In this document: positions 45,240 through 56,480 of the stretch, piece by piece
Numbering within the stretch: position 1 is the first letter of the stretch
Layout: each line of letters starts with the position of its first letter
Source: Rhinopithecus roxellana
Lineage: Eukaryota; Chordata; Mammalia; Primates; Cercopithecidae
Assembly: GCF_007565055.1 (NCBI RefSeq)
Contig: NC_044563.1
Span: forward strand, 96,743,489-96,807,488
Length of the DNA stretch: 64,000 nt
Direction: 5' to 3'
Notes under the pieces: generated by a model
Databases searched by the model: none
The model's input: the letters and a program-made list of their open reading frames with translations, nothing else
Told to the model about the DNA's origin: nothing
Translations under genes and position numbers: made by a program

Positions 45240-46875
45240 TTGCATTCCTAGCCTCTCAAAGCTCATGTTCTTCTCACACTGCAAAAAAAAATTTTTTTAA
45301 TTAAAAAAAGATACAATCATGTATTTTTTTTCCCATCAGTCCCCCCAAAGTGTTAACTCTCCAGCATTAATTCAAAAGTTCCAAGTCCCAAATCCAAATC
45401 CAAAGTCTCATCTAAGACAAAGCAAGTACTTTCTAACGATGAGCCTGTAAACCAAAATACAAGCCATTTACTACTAAGATACAATGGGAGTATTGGCACA
45501 GAATAAACACTTCTGTTCCAAAAGGAAGAAACTGGCCAAAAGAAAGGGGTTACAGGCCCCATTAAAGTTTGAAAAAACCAGCAGAGCATTCATTAAACCT
45601 TAAAGCTCCAAAATAATTTCCTCTGACTCCATGTCCCACATCCCTGGCACACTAGTGCAAGAGGTGGGCTCCCAAGGTCTTGGACAGCTCCACCCCTGTG
45701 GCTTTGCAGGATGCAGCCCCCACAGCTGCTCTCATGGACTAGAGCTAAGTGCCTATGGCTTTTCTGGGAAAAAGGTGCAAGCTGTCAGTGAATCTGTCAT
45801 TCTTGGGTCTGTAGAATAGTGGCCTCCTTCTCACAACTCCGCTAGGCAATGCCCCAGTAGGGACTCTGTGTTGGGATTCCAACCCCACATTTCTCCTCTG
45901 TACTGTTGTACCCTGCAGTAGGTTTCTGCCTGGGCACCTAGGCTTTCTCATACATTCTCTGAAATCTTCGTAGAGGCTGCCAAGCCTTCGCTCTTGCACT
46001 CTGTGTGCTGGCAGGCTTAACACCATGTGAAAACCACCAAGACCTACAGCTTGCATTCTCCAAGGTGGCAGGTCAAGCTGCACCTGGGCCCCTTTGGGCC
46101 CCAGCTAGAGCTGCAGCAGCCAAGATGTGGAAGGTTGTGTCCCAAGGCTGCACAGGGCAGTGGGGTCATGTGCCTGGCCCATAAAAGCATTCTTGCCTTC
46201 TAGACCTCTGGGTCTGTGATGGAAGGGGTTGCCACAAAGGTCTCTGAAATGCCTTCAAGGCCTTTTCCCAGTTGTCTTGGCTATTAGCACATAGTTCCCT
46301 TTTAGTTATGCAAATATCTCTAGCAAATGGTTGAATCCCTCTTCCCAAAAAATCTTTTTCTTTCTTTGTGACATGGGTAGGCTGCAAATATTCCAAATCT
46401 TTACACTTGGTTTCCCTTTTAAATATAAATTCTACCTTTAAGTCATTTCTTTGCTCCTGTATCTGAAAGTAGGCCACATCTTGAACATACTGCTGCTTAG
46501 AAATTTCTTCTGCCAGATACCCCTATGTCATTACTCTCAAGCTCAAACTTCCACAGAGCTCTAGGGCATGGACACAATACACAATACAGCAAAGTTCTTT
46601 GATAAAGTATATCAAGAGTGAACTTTGCTCCAGTTCCTAACAAGTTCCTCATTTCAATCTGAGACCTCAGCAGCCTGGCCTTCACTGTCCATATCATTAT
46701 CAGCATTTTGGTCACAACAATTTACTGGTCTCTAAGAAGTTATAAACTTTCCCTCATTTTCCTGTCTTCTGTCCCTCAAAACTCTTCCAATCTCTGCTCA
46801 TTACCAAATTCCAGAGTTGCTTCCACATTTTCAGGTAGCTTTATAGCAAAGTCTCACTCCTCAGTATCAATTTTC
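45240..46875 (-). mobile_element. MaLR internal region (decayed)
   Basis: About 1.6 kb lies between the two LTRs. The end next to the 5' LTR reads, on the minus strand, GAAAATTGATACTGAGGAG, resembling the start of MaLR internal sequences with a primer-binding-site-like segment. The end next to the 3' LTR is purine-rich on the minus strand, as expected for a polypurine tract. Antisense open stretches of 75-112 codons (for example 45745-46083 and 46166-46477, minus) exist, but I recognise no gag motif. No protease, polymerase or envelope sequence is visible. Confidence 0.75.
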
Positions 46876-46917
46876 TGTGTTAGGCTATTATTGCATTGCT
46901 ATAAAGAAATATCTGAG
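46876..46917 (-). mobile_element. MaLR 5' LTR, left piece
   Basis: TGTGTTAGGCTATTATTGCA starts it. AAAGAAATATCTGAG (46903-46917) is the left target-site duplication of the following Alu, at the same LTR position as the L1-B insertion in the other LTR. Confidence 0.88.
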
Positions 46918-47229
46918 AATTGGTGGCAGGCACCTGTAATCTCAGCTACTTGGGAGGCTGAGGCAGGAGAATCGCATGAACCCAGAAGGCAGAGGTTGCA
47001 GTGAGTCAAGATTGCACCAGTGCACTCCAGCCTGGGTGACAGAGTGAAACTCTGTCCCCCCAAAAAATTAGCCAGGTGTGGTGGCACATGCCTGTAATCC
47101 CAGCTACTTGGGAGGCAGAGGCACAAGAATCACTTGAACCTGGGAGGCAGAGGTTGCAGTGAGCCAAGATCGTGCTACTGCACTACAGCCTGGGCAACAG
47201 AACAAGACTCTGTGTCAAAAAAACAAAAA
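46918..47229 (+). mobile_element. Alu composed of two right arms
   Basis: The first right arm (46918-47058) ends CTCTGTCCCCCC. The second (47059-47229) begins AAAAAATTAGCCAGG, the mid-Alu A-rich junction, and ends in an A-rich tail. No left arm is present. The target duplication is AAAGAAATATCTGAG (46903-46917) against AAAGAAATACTTGAG (47230-47244), two mismatches in 15. Confidence 0.85.
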
Positions 47230-47534
47230 AAAGAAATACTTGAGACTGAGTAATTTATTAAGAAAAGAGGTTTACTTGGCTCACATTTCTGCAGGCTGTA
47301 CAGGAAAAATGGTGCTAGCATCTCCTTAGCTTCTAGGGAGGCCTCAGGGAGCTTTTCCTCATGGCAGATGGTGAAGCAAGAGCCGGCATCTCACATGGTG
47401 AGAACAGGAGCAAGAGAGAGAGTGGGTGGAAGGAAGTGCCACACACTTTAAACAATCAGATCTATGAGAACTCATTCACTACCGTGAGAATGGCATCAAA
47501 CCATCAAGGATCTGGCCCCATGACCAAACACCTC
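47230..47534 (-). mobile_element. MaLR 5' LTR, right piece (truncated)
   Basis: The LTR text resumes (GACTGAGTAATTTATTAAG; TTTCTGCAGGCTGTACAGG; GAGCAAGAGAGAGAGTGGG) and is cut at CCAAACACCTCCC by the next Alu. About 60 bp of the LTR's outer end is missing relative to the left LTR. Confidence 0.85.
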
Positions 47535-47537
47535 CCT

Positions 47538-47677
47538 AATTAATTTTTGCATCTTTAGTAGAGACAGGGTTTCACCATGTTGGCCAGGCTGTTCTCAAAC
47601 TCCTGACCTCAGGTGATCCACCCGCCTCGGGCTCCCAAAGTGCTGGGACTGCAGGTGTGTGCCACCATGCCCAGCCT
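47538..47677 (-). mobile_element. Antisense Alu left arm
   Basis: It spans TTTTTGCATCTTTAGTAGAG, CATGTTGGCCAGGCTG, CACCCGCCTCGGGCTCCC and CCACCATGCCCAGCC. Only the Alu 5' half is present. Confidence 0.88.
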
Positions 47678-47794
47678 GAATCTTTAGCTTTTATGTGCAT
47701 AAAAATGTCTTTATCTTACCTTGATTTTCGAAGAATATTTTTGCTGGCAATAGATTTATAGGTTGACAGTTGTATTCCCACCCTGCTTTATTTA

Positions 47795-47930
47795 TTTATA
47801 TTTTTTTTAGAGTCCAGTTCTTGCTTTACTACCCAAGATGGTCTCAAACTCCTGTCCTCAAGTGATCCTCCCACCTCAGCCTCCTAAAGTGCTGGTATAA
47901 CAGGCATGAGCTACCATACCCAGCCCCTAC
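47795..47930 (-). mobile_element. Antisense Alu monomer (FLAM-like)
   Basis: CCAAGATGGTCTCAAACTCC, CAAGTGATCCTCCCACCTC and CATGAGCTACCATACCCAGCC mark a single old Alu-type arm. Confidence 0.75.
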
Positions 47931-48069
47931 AGTGCTTTAAAGTTATTGTGCCACTATCTTTTCACTTGCATTACTTCCAATGTGAAATTATTATTTTTAT
48001 CTTTGTTTCTCTATAAATAATGTCTTTTTTCCTCATTATTTAAGTTTTCCCCTTTATCACTGGCTTTAA

Positions 48070-48366
48070 TACTTTTTTTGATACAGGGTCTCACTCTGTC
48101 ATCCAGGCTGGAGTGCAAGTGGCATGATCTTGGCTCACTGCAGCCTCCAACTCCCAAACTCAAACAATGCTCCCACCTCAGCCTCCCGAGTAGCTGGGAA
48201 CACAGGTGCACACCACCACGCCTGGCTAATTTTGTTTATTTTTTGTAGAGATGAGGTCTCACTATGTTGCCTAGGCTGGTCTCGAACTCCTGGGCTCAAG
48301 CAATCCACCCACCACAGTCTCCCAAAGTGTTGGGATTACAGTCACTCTAATAAGCCATTCTGCCTG
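48070..48366 (-). mobile_element. Old antisense Alu (AluJ-like)
   Basis: GATACAGGGTCTCACTCTGTC, CACTGCAGCCTCCAACTCC, GAGGTCTCACTATGTTGCC and CCCAAAGTGTTGGGATTACA are in order. The left-arm end is diverged (AATAAGCCATTCTGCCTGGG). Confidence 0.87.
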
Positions 48367-49670
48367 GGTTGGCTTTAATAATTTTTAATTATAATGAGTT
48401 TCTTATGCTTGGAGCTTATGATTTTTAACAAATCTGAAAAACTATCGGCCATTATTTACTCAAATATTTTTCTTTCCCTACTCCTCCCTTTCAGAGATTC
48501 CTATTACACATATGCTAGGCTAATTGAATTAGTCCCACAGCTCACTGATTCTCTGTTCATTTTTTTCTGGTCATTCTTCGCTGCGTGTTTCATTTCGTTG
48601 AGTTTCTACTGTTACATTATCAAGATATTTAATCTCTTCTTCTGTAATATCTAATATACTGTTCATCCCATCCAGTGGACTTTTTGAAATCTCATTGTAG
48701 TTTTCACTTCTAATGGTTTGATTTGTATCTTTTTTTATATCTTCCATTTCTTTGTATAGTCTTTCCTCTAGCTTTTTGAACATATAGAATACTATCATAA
48801 TAACTATTAATACTTTTTAATGTTATTTTTGGGTAAGTTTCAATTGATTGTTTTCTTCCTATTAGGTTGCATTTTCCTGCTGTTTTGGATTGCCATTAAA
48901 TTGTTATTAAATGCCAGACATTGTAAATTTTACCTTGATGGGTGTTGGATGTTTTTGTATTCCTATGAATATGCTTGAACTGTGTTCTAAGAAAAAGTTA
49001 AGTTACTTGAAAACAGTTTGATCCTTTTGGGTCTTGCTTTTAAGCTCTATTACACAGAACTAGAACAGTATCTAGTCTAGCAATATATAGTATAATTTTG
49101 CCTCCTTACTGAGGCCAACCCCTTCTGAGTTTTCTACCATATGCCCTTATTAATTATGAGATTTTTCTACTCTAGCTGGTAAAGATTGAAACTAAACCAG
49201 TTTAGTCATTGATTATTATTTCTTCTAATCCTTTATGGCTATTCTTTCCCCGGATGAGAATAGTTTCCTCACACACCTGTAAGGATCACTACACAACTGA
49301 AGACTCATGGGGTACCCTCTGCAGATCTCTGGAGTTGTCTAGAAAGAATTTTAAAGTACTTTAAATTAGCTCTTTCCTGACACTCCGACCTGAAGCTCTA
49401 GCCACACTGACCTCCCTGGACTCCAAATGTAATGTCTTCAACTCTGGGTCCCTCTTCCTTGTGCCATAGCCTGAAAACTCTCTCAAGGTTGTAAGCTGGA
49501 GCAACTGTAGGGCTCATCTTATTTATTTCCAGAATTTCAAGGATCACTATTATTGCCTGATGTCCAATGGCTTGAAAACCACTGTTTTGTATATTTGATT
49601 TTTTCCTCCATATATTTAGGCAAGAAGGTAGACCCTATGTCTACTAGTCCATCTTGGCTGAAAGCAAAAG

Positions 49671-50051
49671 AACCAAACACTAATGTCTTGATTTTAGTAG
49701 TCCTAGCAGCATGCTTGGCATTCACTGAATAAATAAATAAATGTCCACCTAAATTTAAATATTTAAAAAGTTTACTATGTAAATAGCCTTAACTGAGTTC
49801 AATAGGTTTTGGTATAGAATGCTTTTCTTTTAATTACTTTCTAGATAATTTATATTTATTTGTTTTGTTTTCCAATTAAGAAGATTGCTTACTTTCTAAA
49901 TCGTTAAAATTTTAGAGAGGTCATCATTTGTTTATTTCTACATTTAATGAGTTTTATCAGAGACTGCGCATCTCTGAAATTTAAGATTTTGTCACCAATG
50001 TTATAATCAATTTTTGTAAATGTCCCATGCTTGTTGGGTTTTTTTCTGGGT
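49671..50051. other. AT-rich sequence without an assigned feature
   Basis: A short AAAT run lies at 49727-49742. I see no repeat family, coding exon or RNA gene in it. Confidence 0.4.
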
Positions 50052-50337
50052 TTTTTTTTTTTTTTTTTTGAAAGAGTCTCACTCTGTCACCCAGGCTAAA
50101 GTGCAGCAGTGCAATCTCAGCTCACTGCAACCTCTGCCTCTTGGGTTCAAGCAATTCTCATGCCTCAGCCTCCCGAGTAGCTGGGATTACAAACGTGCGC
50201 CACCACTCCCAGCCAACTTTTATATTTTTAGTATAGGTAGGTTTTTGCCATGTTGGCCAGGTTGTTCTCAAACTCCTGGCCTCAAGTGATCTGCCCACCT
50301 TGGCCTGAGTCAAGGCATAAGCCACCGCACCCAGCCT
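50052..50337 (-). mobile_element. Antisense Alu (AluS/J-like)
   Basis: A T-run (50052-50069) is followed by GAAAGAGTCTCACTCTGTC, both arms, and CACCGCACCCAGCC at the end. An internal deletion removes part of the left arm (TTGGCCTGAGTCAAGG). Confidence 0.9.
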
Positions 50338-50789
50338 TGTCCCATGATTTTTTCCATCTGTGAAGTGTTTTTATCTTCTCTGAGTGTGCTAAGAGATACA
50401 TCATTCCTCTCTCTGTGGCTTATAACATAAACTAAAGGATCTGAATCACCAGGGATCTTAGCCCATAAAGCTTAAAATTCTGTTCTCTCTCCAGACTATT
50501 ATCTATTTCATCAGTTTTATAGAGCCAATTTTAGAATTCAAAGCCAAGATGTTGACTCTTTATTCTTGCTTAGTTCTTTTCTGTTTCCCCTTTGCTGAAA
50601 CAAAAAAATCTGTCTCCGAATCCAGTTTTAATAGTATAAGGGATACAAGCAAGGTAAAACAGAATTGTCAAAAAGGGAAACTTTCTATAACATTTCAAAA
50701 TAGTACTCCACTACACGTTTTGAAAATTATACTTTTTTAAAAATCTCGTTACATGACCTAATTCCTTGGCTTTTCATGCGATGCAGGGA
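50338..50789. other. AT-rich sequence without an assigned feature
   Basis: A 63-codon plus-strand open stretch (50549-50740) has no recognisable domain and no conserved context. I see nothing else. Confidence 0.4.
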
Positions 50790-50985
50790 AACATTCTGTC
50801 TTTGGAGTGTCAAAGAATTGGCATTGCTGACCATTTCCAAGTTGGGTTACCTGGGACAAGTTACTTAAACTCTATTACATCATTTGTAAAGTGGGAATAA
50901 TAATTTGTGGGCTCCAAGTATTAAATTGGTTGTTATATGTCAAATACCTGCCACCATAAATGACATATAATAACACCTTGATTAT
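50790..50985 (+). mobile_element. MIR SINE
   Basis: The MIR core order is visible: CTTTGGAGTGTCAAAG, GGGACAAGTTACTTAAACTC, ATTTGTAAAGTGGGAATAAT, then TATTAAATTGG and AAATACCTGCCAC-like positions. It is diverged as expected for an ancient tRNA-derived SINE. Confidence 0.75.
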
Positions 50986-51637
50986 TGTTAGGCTTTAGTA
51001 AGGAATTACTTTTACAAAGTCAAAAAATCTATAAGTGATTCAAATAGAGGGCAAAGGCTTTATTCAGCTAATGTGCATTAGGAAGCATCTGAAGATTAGG
51101 TAACTCCCCAGTGGAAGCAGGATCAGAATGTCTACAGGATAGAGGAAACTATGAGTTCTTGCAGTTTTGACTTAGGCAGCAGTTTTTTTGTTCTTCGTTT
51201 CTTTTTTACTTTAACTGAAACTCAGAATTGAGGATCATTCCTGTTATCATGCCCCTCCTTGGGGTTAGTTGGCACAATCCTGATAACCATCAGAACAGTA
51301 TTGTCTGAGAATTGTTTCTGCAAGTTACCTAATGTATTAGATAATCAAAGTTCATAAGGCACCAGAGGAAGCTAGCCAAAATAAAGAAAAAGTGGCAAGG
51401 CAAGGGAGAAACTGGGGACACTGTCATGTTTGTTTTAAACCATTTACAAAGACAGTCAAATTAAGGAATATTAGAATGATGTGTCCATTAATGAGAATTC
51501 ACTTATAGTGGAAAGAGGCAACCAAATCAAAGCATCAAAGAGAAAGACTTTTTTCTTCTGAGACTTTTACCTAACTTCATGATTACAAAAGTAATACATT
51601 TAAAGAATAAAACAGAAGTGTAAAGCAGGAAAAAAAC
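50986..51637. other. Sequence without an assigned feature
   Basis: The base composition is more balanced than in the flanks, and it may be a diverged LTR. I cannot name a family, and there is no open frame of note. Confidence 0.35.
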
Positions 51638-51932
51638 TGGCTGGGCGTAGTGACTCAGGCCTGTAATCCCAGCACTTTGGGAGGCCGAGGCAGGTGGATC
51701 ACTCGGGCTTGGGAGTTCAAGACCAGCCTGGGAAACATGGTAAAACCCCATCTCTACAAAAAATACAAAAATTAGCCAGATGCAGTGGCACGTGCCTGTA
51801 GTCCCAGCTATTCGCGAGGCTGAGGCAGGAGAATCACTTGAGCCCAGGAGATAGAGGTTGCAGTGAACCAAGATCGCACCACTGTATTCCAGTCTAGGCA
51901 ATAAGAGTAAAACCCTGACTCAAAAAAAAAGG
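51638..51932 (+). mobile_element. Full-length Alu (AluS-like)
   Basis: GGCTGGGCGTAGTGACTCAGG, both arms, and GACTCAAAAAAAAAGG at the end. A single ordinary Alu. Confidence 0.93.
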
Positions 51933-52169
51933 AAGGGAAAACCAAAGCAAAACACCATCACTCAAGATAATAATCATTAACATTTTAGATTACATCTCTC
52001 TGGTTTTTCTATGTATTTGTAAACCAGATGCATCTACTCCCTCATTAGCTGGCTCTGAAGTCTTAGAAAATACCTCTCCACTTACCTCCCTGTTCAGATT
52101 GTCTGTCTCTGTTTAAAAGAAAAAGAAAAAAGCTTTAGTAGTAATCAGTTAGACTTCACTGAAGTTTTG

Positions 52170-52201
52170 ATTTGTGTGTGTGTATGTGTGTATGTGTGTG
52201 A
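52170..52201 (+). repeat. TG microsatellite
   Basis: TGTGTGTGTGTATGTGTGTATGTGTGTG-type run at the tail side of an antisense Alu. Confidence 0.9.
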
Positions 52202-52457
52202 GACAGTCTTGCTCTATCGCACAGGCTGAAGTGCAGTGGCGTGATCTCAACTCACTGCAACCTCTGTCTCCCAGTTCAAGGGATTCTTCTGCCTCAGCCC
52301 CCAGTAGCTGGGACTATAGGAATGCACCACCATGCCCAACTAATTTTTGTGCTTTTAGTAGAGACAGGCTTTCGCAAGGTAGGGCAGGCTGGTGATCCAC
52401 CTGCCTCGGCCTTCCAAAGTGCTGGGATTACAGGTGTGAACCACTGCACCTGGCCCA
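52202..52457 (-). mobile_element. Antisense Alu with internal deletion
   Basis: GACAGTCTTGCTCTATCGC, GTGATCTCAACTCACTGC, TTTTAGTAGAGACAGGC and CACTGCACCTGGCCC are in order. About 25 bp is missing between CAGGCTGGT and GATCCACC. Confidence 0.9.
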
Positions 52458-52799
52458 TTGAATTTTTTAGTGAGCTTTCTCCACAGCTAACAAATTTAAA
52501 ATCCCCCTTAGACATTTTTATTCTCCCAAACCGCTCCTCAATGCAGCCTGCCCCAACCTCCTAAGAAGCTCTTCCTTTCTGCCTTTGCTTTCATTTGTCT
52601 CTCCCTGTAGAGGTCTTCTCTAGGTCCCATATCCAAACTTACATACACACTAAACAAAAAACTCTCTATTTAGAAGACAGTTTACCAACTTTTGAACTTG
52701 AATATCCAGCCTGGAGTCTGAAAAATCACTCCAAGCAGTTTATTAAGGATTTTCTGCAAATAAATAAGGGTTCTCCTCAAAAGGTGTTTTGGTGAATAA
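52458..52799. other. Sequence without an assigned feature
   Basis: A 66-codon plus-strand open stretch (52595-52795) shows no domain. No repeat family is recognised. Confidence 0.4.
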
Positions 52800-53740
52800 T
52801 ATATTTTTCATATCATTACATACAGACATATACATACACACACATTGCTTTTTCTTCTATAAAATCAATATTGTTCTATTTATAAAGTTTTGTGTCCTAC
52901 CTTCATAGGATATAGTGAGCATTTTTCATTTTATTAGAGATTGTTTATTAGCACTATTTTATATCTGCATAAAATTCCATCATATCATAAGCCACAATAT
53001 TATGCATTACACTGAATCATATGAAATTGATGTTTTAAAAGTTAATAACAGTCAAATACTGGCACTTTCATATGATTCGTTCTCATAATTATTCTCTTAC
53101 TGTTGGGCATTTAGAGCATTTTCCACTTTTCATTTTCCATTTCCATTAATGATGTGATGGGTATACTTGTACACAAATCTTTTGTTATTTCTGGTTGCTA
53201 TTTTAAGCCCTATTCCTAGAAGTGAGGTTGAACTAGGTCAAATTGTAAATAATAAGAATAAGAATAAACTGCTTTCCCTAAATGTTGTGTCAATTCCCAG
53301 TCCCATTAGTAGTTCTGGAAGTATCTCTTACCATACTCTGAACAGCATTATTGTCACTAAAAAAATTGAGACTCAACAAATAGTATTCCCAGTATTATTT
53401 ATCTTTGATAGTGATTTGATTTACCTTTTATTTTATTGTAATTATTTGACTAATTTTCATGTTTATTCACTATATATTTGTGTGTGTGATTCTTCTAGTG
53501 ATGTTTTCTATCCAGTTTTTCCATTAATATTATTTTTAAAATGAGGATCCTAATTCTCTATCATATCAGTTGTAAACATTTTATCCCAATTTGAAATTTA
53601 TCTTTTAATTTTAGGAATTTTTAATGTGTAGAAGCTTTAACTTTTCATGTAATCTATGTAATCCCATCTCTTTTTATATTTAAATAGTTCCTTAAGATCA
53701 GAGTAAACTATATGTTCTTTGTTACAATTTTCAACGTAAT
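52800..53740 (-). mobile_element. Ancient L1 3' end (L1ME/L1M5-like), antisense
   Basis: The plus strand follows the reverse-complemented 3' end of an old L1: CTGCATAAAATTCCATCATA, ATTCCTAGAAGTGAGGTTGA, CAATTCCCAGTCCCATTAG and AATTTTAGGAATTTTTAATG. It is strongly diverged, with all frames broken. Confidence 0.65.
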
Positions 53741-54328
53741 AAAAGTTAATTTTATTCTAAAATTATACTCCTAGATATAAATGTCATGGTTCCCAATATT
53801 AAATCATATGAACAAATATAAGTGTATTTGTAAACCTCCTCATCATTAAGAAGTCAAAAACTTTCAAAGTCCATATTCCGATAGTACAGCAGAAGTATTA
53901 TCTACATATAATGAGGAAAACACTAATAATTCACTCACAGATACCTGTCATTTTTCCTCCAACTCAAGTATGATTCAGTTCATGGCATCAATTTCAATAT
54001 TTATTTTAAGATACTTTTGAGGTCCTAAAAAATAAATTCATGTAACATTCTATGCTAGAGAAATAATTAATTCTCCTAGCTAAGCATTACTCTTCATTTC
54101 TTCCCAAACCAAGTATCTAACTTGTTTTCAACATGAATATATTTATGACTTCTACCTAACACAGCAGATGAGTCCTGCCTATGAAAACCATTAATCTATC
54201 CCTAACAGTCTCTTTCTAATCAGTATTGTCAAACTTAAGAAACAAGGTTTTAATATTTAAGGCCACGATTTTTGTACTGTAGGAGAAATAAAACGCATGC
54301 CAATCCTTTAAAAGTAAGGTACTTCCAG
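53741..54328. other. AT-rich sequence without an assigned feature
   Basis: I see no named repeat, exon or RNA gene here. Confidence 0.4.
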
Positions 54329-54627
54329 AGCCAAGCATGGTAGCTCACATCTGTAGTCCCAACAATTTGTGAGGCCATGACAGAAGGATGACTTGAGGCC
54401 AGGAATTCAGGACAAGCCTGGGCAACACAGAGAGACTGTGTCACTAAAATATCAAATTAGCCGGGTGTGGTAGTGCATACCTGTAATCCCAGCTATTCAG
54501 GAGGCTAAGACAGGAGGATCGCTTGAGCCTAGGAGTTTGAGGCTACAATGAGCTATGACAGTGCCTCTGCACTCTAGCCTGTGTAACAGAGTAAGACCCT
54601 GTCTCTATAAAAATAAATAAATAAAGG
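54329..54627 (+). mobile_element. Old Alu (AluJ-like)
   Basis: GCCAAGCATGGTAGCTCACATC, CAAGCCTGGGCAACACAGAG, GAGGATCGCTTGAGCC and GCTATGACAGTGCCTCTGCA are in order, with an AAAT tail. Diverged. Confidence 0.9.
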
Positions 54628-54843
54628 GTAATTCCTAACCTCAGAAAAGTACAGAGGTGCTAATTACAAGAAAATTTTCAATCTTTACATAATAGTATTT
54701 ATGTAATATTTCTGCATTTAAAATGTCAGAAGTCTTATTACTCATGCTGTCTTATGTAACTGGCAAGTAGTAGGGAAAATGGATGGACAAACATACCAAA
54801 TACAGCATCTACCAAAGTTCATCTACCACTCTAAAATAACACA

Positions 54844-55188
54844 CAGTTAGTCCTCTACATCCACAGGTTCTGCATCCATGCACTCAACCAACAAAAGATC
54901 AAAAATATTTGGGGAGAAAAAAAGAATGGTTGTATCTGTACTGAACAAGTACAGACTTTTTTCCTTCTCATTATTCCCTAAACAAACAGTGTAACAACTA
55001 TATACATAGCATTTACATTGTATTACGCATTATAAGTAATTTAGAGACAATGTTAAATTCATGGGAGGATGTGCATAGGTTATATGCAAATACTACACCA
55101 TTTTATAAAAGGGGCTTGAGCATACGTGGATTTTGGTATCCACAGGAAGTATTGGAATCAATCTCCCACGGATACCAAGGGATGACTG
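54844..55188. mobile_element. MER2 non-autonomous DNA transposon (Tigger group)
   Basis: The length is 345 bp, the size I recall for MER2. The terminal inverted repeats pair CAGTTAGTCCTCTACATCCAC at the left with CCACGGATACCAAGGGATGACTG at the right. Internal landmarks include CTGTACTGAACAAGTACAGAC and ATAGCATTTACATTGTATTA. TA follows at 55189. It has no transposase. Mobilisation was by Tigger-type enzymes in trans. Confidence 0.88.
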
Positions 55189-55788
55189 TAGTTCCCCAGA
55201 AAGAAGTCAGTTCTCTATATGTAATTCACCAAAGGAAAAAGATCTCTGAGGTTTGCATCAGGAATAAAAAGAAGATTTTCATCAATAGATATTATTTCCA
55301 TAGCTCCCATACACTGCTGTACTTAGATAGATTGCACAAAGGTGAATTCTGCATTTTATACTTAGCAAATCTAGAAATGAAAAATAAAATTTTATCCAAC
55401 ACAAAATAAGCAAATTTTTCATTAAATCTTAAGACCTAGTAATCTCAGAAGCCTAATAGAGAAGTTAATCAAAACTAAAATGTAAGCATAATGTAGCAGA
55501 ATAAAATACAGAAAAATGAGTGGAGTAAATGAAAATCAAAAACAGTATTTTCAAACCCAAAATAAAACACTATGCATTTTAATTTCATTTTAATCTACCT
55601 ATGGGATAAGTAACAGATTCACAGAAACACAGGAAATATCAGACTACCATTACTGCCTGATGGCAAGAGACCGATTTAGCCCCTTCAAGGAGTTTGTGTT
55701 TCTACTGTTCTAAGAACACATGTGATATTTTAATTCTATTCAGGAAACACTGCGGTCTTTGTTGTGATATTTAGAAATAAACAGAATC
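55189..55788. other. AT-rich sequence without an assigned feature
   Basis: No recognised repeat or exon. The 119-codon open stretch at 55050-55409 begins inside MER2 and is incidental. Confidence 0.4.
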
Positions 55789-56090
55789 TGGCCAGGCATG
55801 GTGGCTCAGGCCTCTACTCCATTCTTTGGGAGACCTAGGCAGGCAGATCGGTTGGGGTCAGGAATTTGAGACCAGCCTGGCCAACATGGTGAGACCCCAT
55901 CTCTACCAATAAAAAAAAAAAAAAAAAAAAAGCAAAAATTAGCCAGCTATTTGAGAGGCTGAGGCAGGAGAATTGCTTGAAACTGGGAAGCAGAGGTTGC
56001 AGTGAGTGAGCCAAGAACATGCCACTGCACTCTAGCCTGGGTGACAGAGTGAGTGAGACTTCATCCCAACAAATAAATAAACAAACAAAC
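55789..56090 (+). mobile_element. Alu (AluS-like) with target-site duplication
   Basis: TGGCCAGGCATGGTGGCTC opens it. The mid A-run is long (21 A). Part of the right arm start is deleted. AAACAGAATC flanks it at 55779-55788 and 56091-56100. The tail is an AAAC/AAAT mix. Confidence 0.93.
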
Positions 56091-56284
56091 AAACAGAATC
56101 CAAAAACTACAAAGTCATTTAGTTTTATTTTACTTAATAGTTTCCTATTTGTTGTTTTAATGTTTAAGAAATGAACATTTTGAAAGGCGTTATTGATTAT
56201 AAACAGAAATTTATCTCAGTCTACCTATTTAAAATCTAAATGTAACTCTAACCACAAACAGTTCAACAAATGGTAACGACAGGA

Positions 56285-56480
56285 TTTTCCTTTTCACCCT
56301 TAAGTTCCGGTCTCAGTTCTTCTGCTAATTAAGTCATTAGATATATAATCTTGAATGTGTCGTCTAGCCTCTCTGAGCTTGAATTTCCTGATATGTAAAA
56401 TAAAGACACTGGATTATATAATTTCAAATTATCTTCTAGTTATAAATTTCAAAATCTTATAACTATATTCATTTATCAAA
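56285..56480 (+). mobile_element. MIR-like SINE remnant
   Basis: CTTCTGCTAATTAAGTCATTAG, CTAGCCTCTCTGAGCTTGA and TTTCCTGATATGTAAAATAAAG follow the MIR core order with heavy divergence. Confidence 0.55.

Larger units (their letters stand above)
32260..47534 (-). mobile_element. MST-like ERVL-MaLR element with two LTRs and internal region
   Basis: The 3' LTR lies at 32260-32305 plus 44887-45239 (split by L1-B). The internal region is 45240-46875. The 5' LTR lies at 46876-46917 plus 47230-47534 (split by an Alu and truncated by another). Both LTRs begin on the plus strand with TGTGTTAGGCTATT.TTGCA. The left LTR ends CAAACTATATCA. Minus-strand order is 5' LTR, internal region, 3' LTR. MaLRs are non-autonomous relatives of ERVL whose internal regions encode at most a gag-like remnant. 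No functional frame is left here. Confidence 0.85.
47678..49670 (-). mobile_element. Ancient L1M/HAL1-like 5' portion, antisense
   Basis: The minus-strand 5' end is marked on the plus strand by TAGTCCATCTTGGCTGAAAG (near 49645). ORF1/5' UTR-like sequence runs leftwards through TTTCATTTCGTTGAGTTTC and the TGGGTGTTGGATGTTTTTG segment, to ATGTCTTTATCTTACCTTG near 47710. Two Alus interrupt it. A 75-codon antisense open stretch (48571-48798) is acidic and coil-like, but too decayed to call. Confidence 0.65.

Noticed and set aside
45745..46477. Antisense ORFs of 103 and 112 codons that might be an uncharacterised gene.
   Set aside because: They fall in the internal region of the MaLR element. At most they are decayed gag-related sequence, and I see no motif.
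55050..55409. 119-codon plus-strand ORF with apparently normal amino-acid composition.
   Set aside because: It begins inside MER2 and runs into unassigned AT-rich sequence. There is no recognisable domain or exon boundary.
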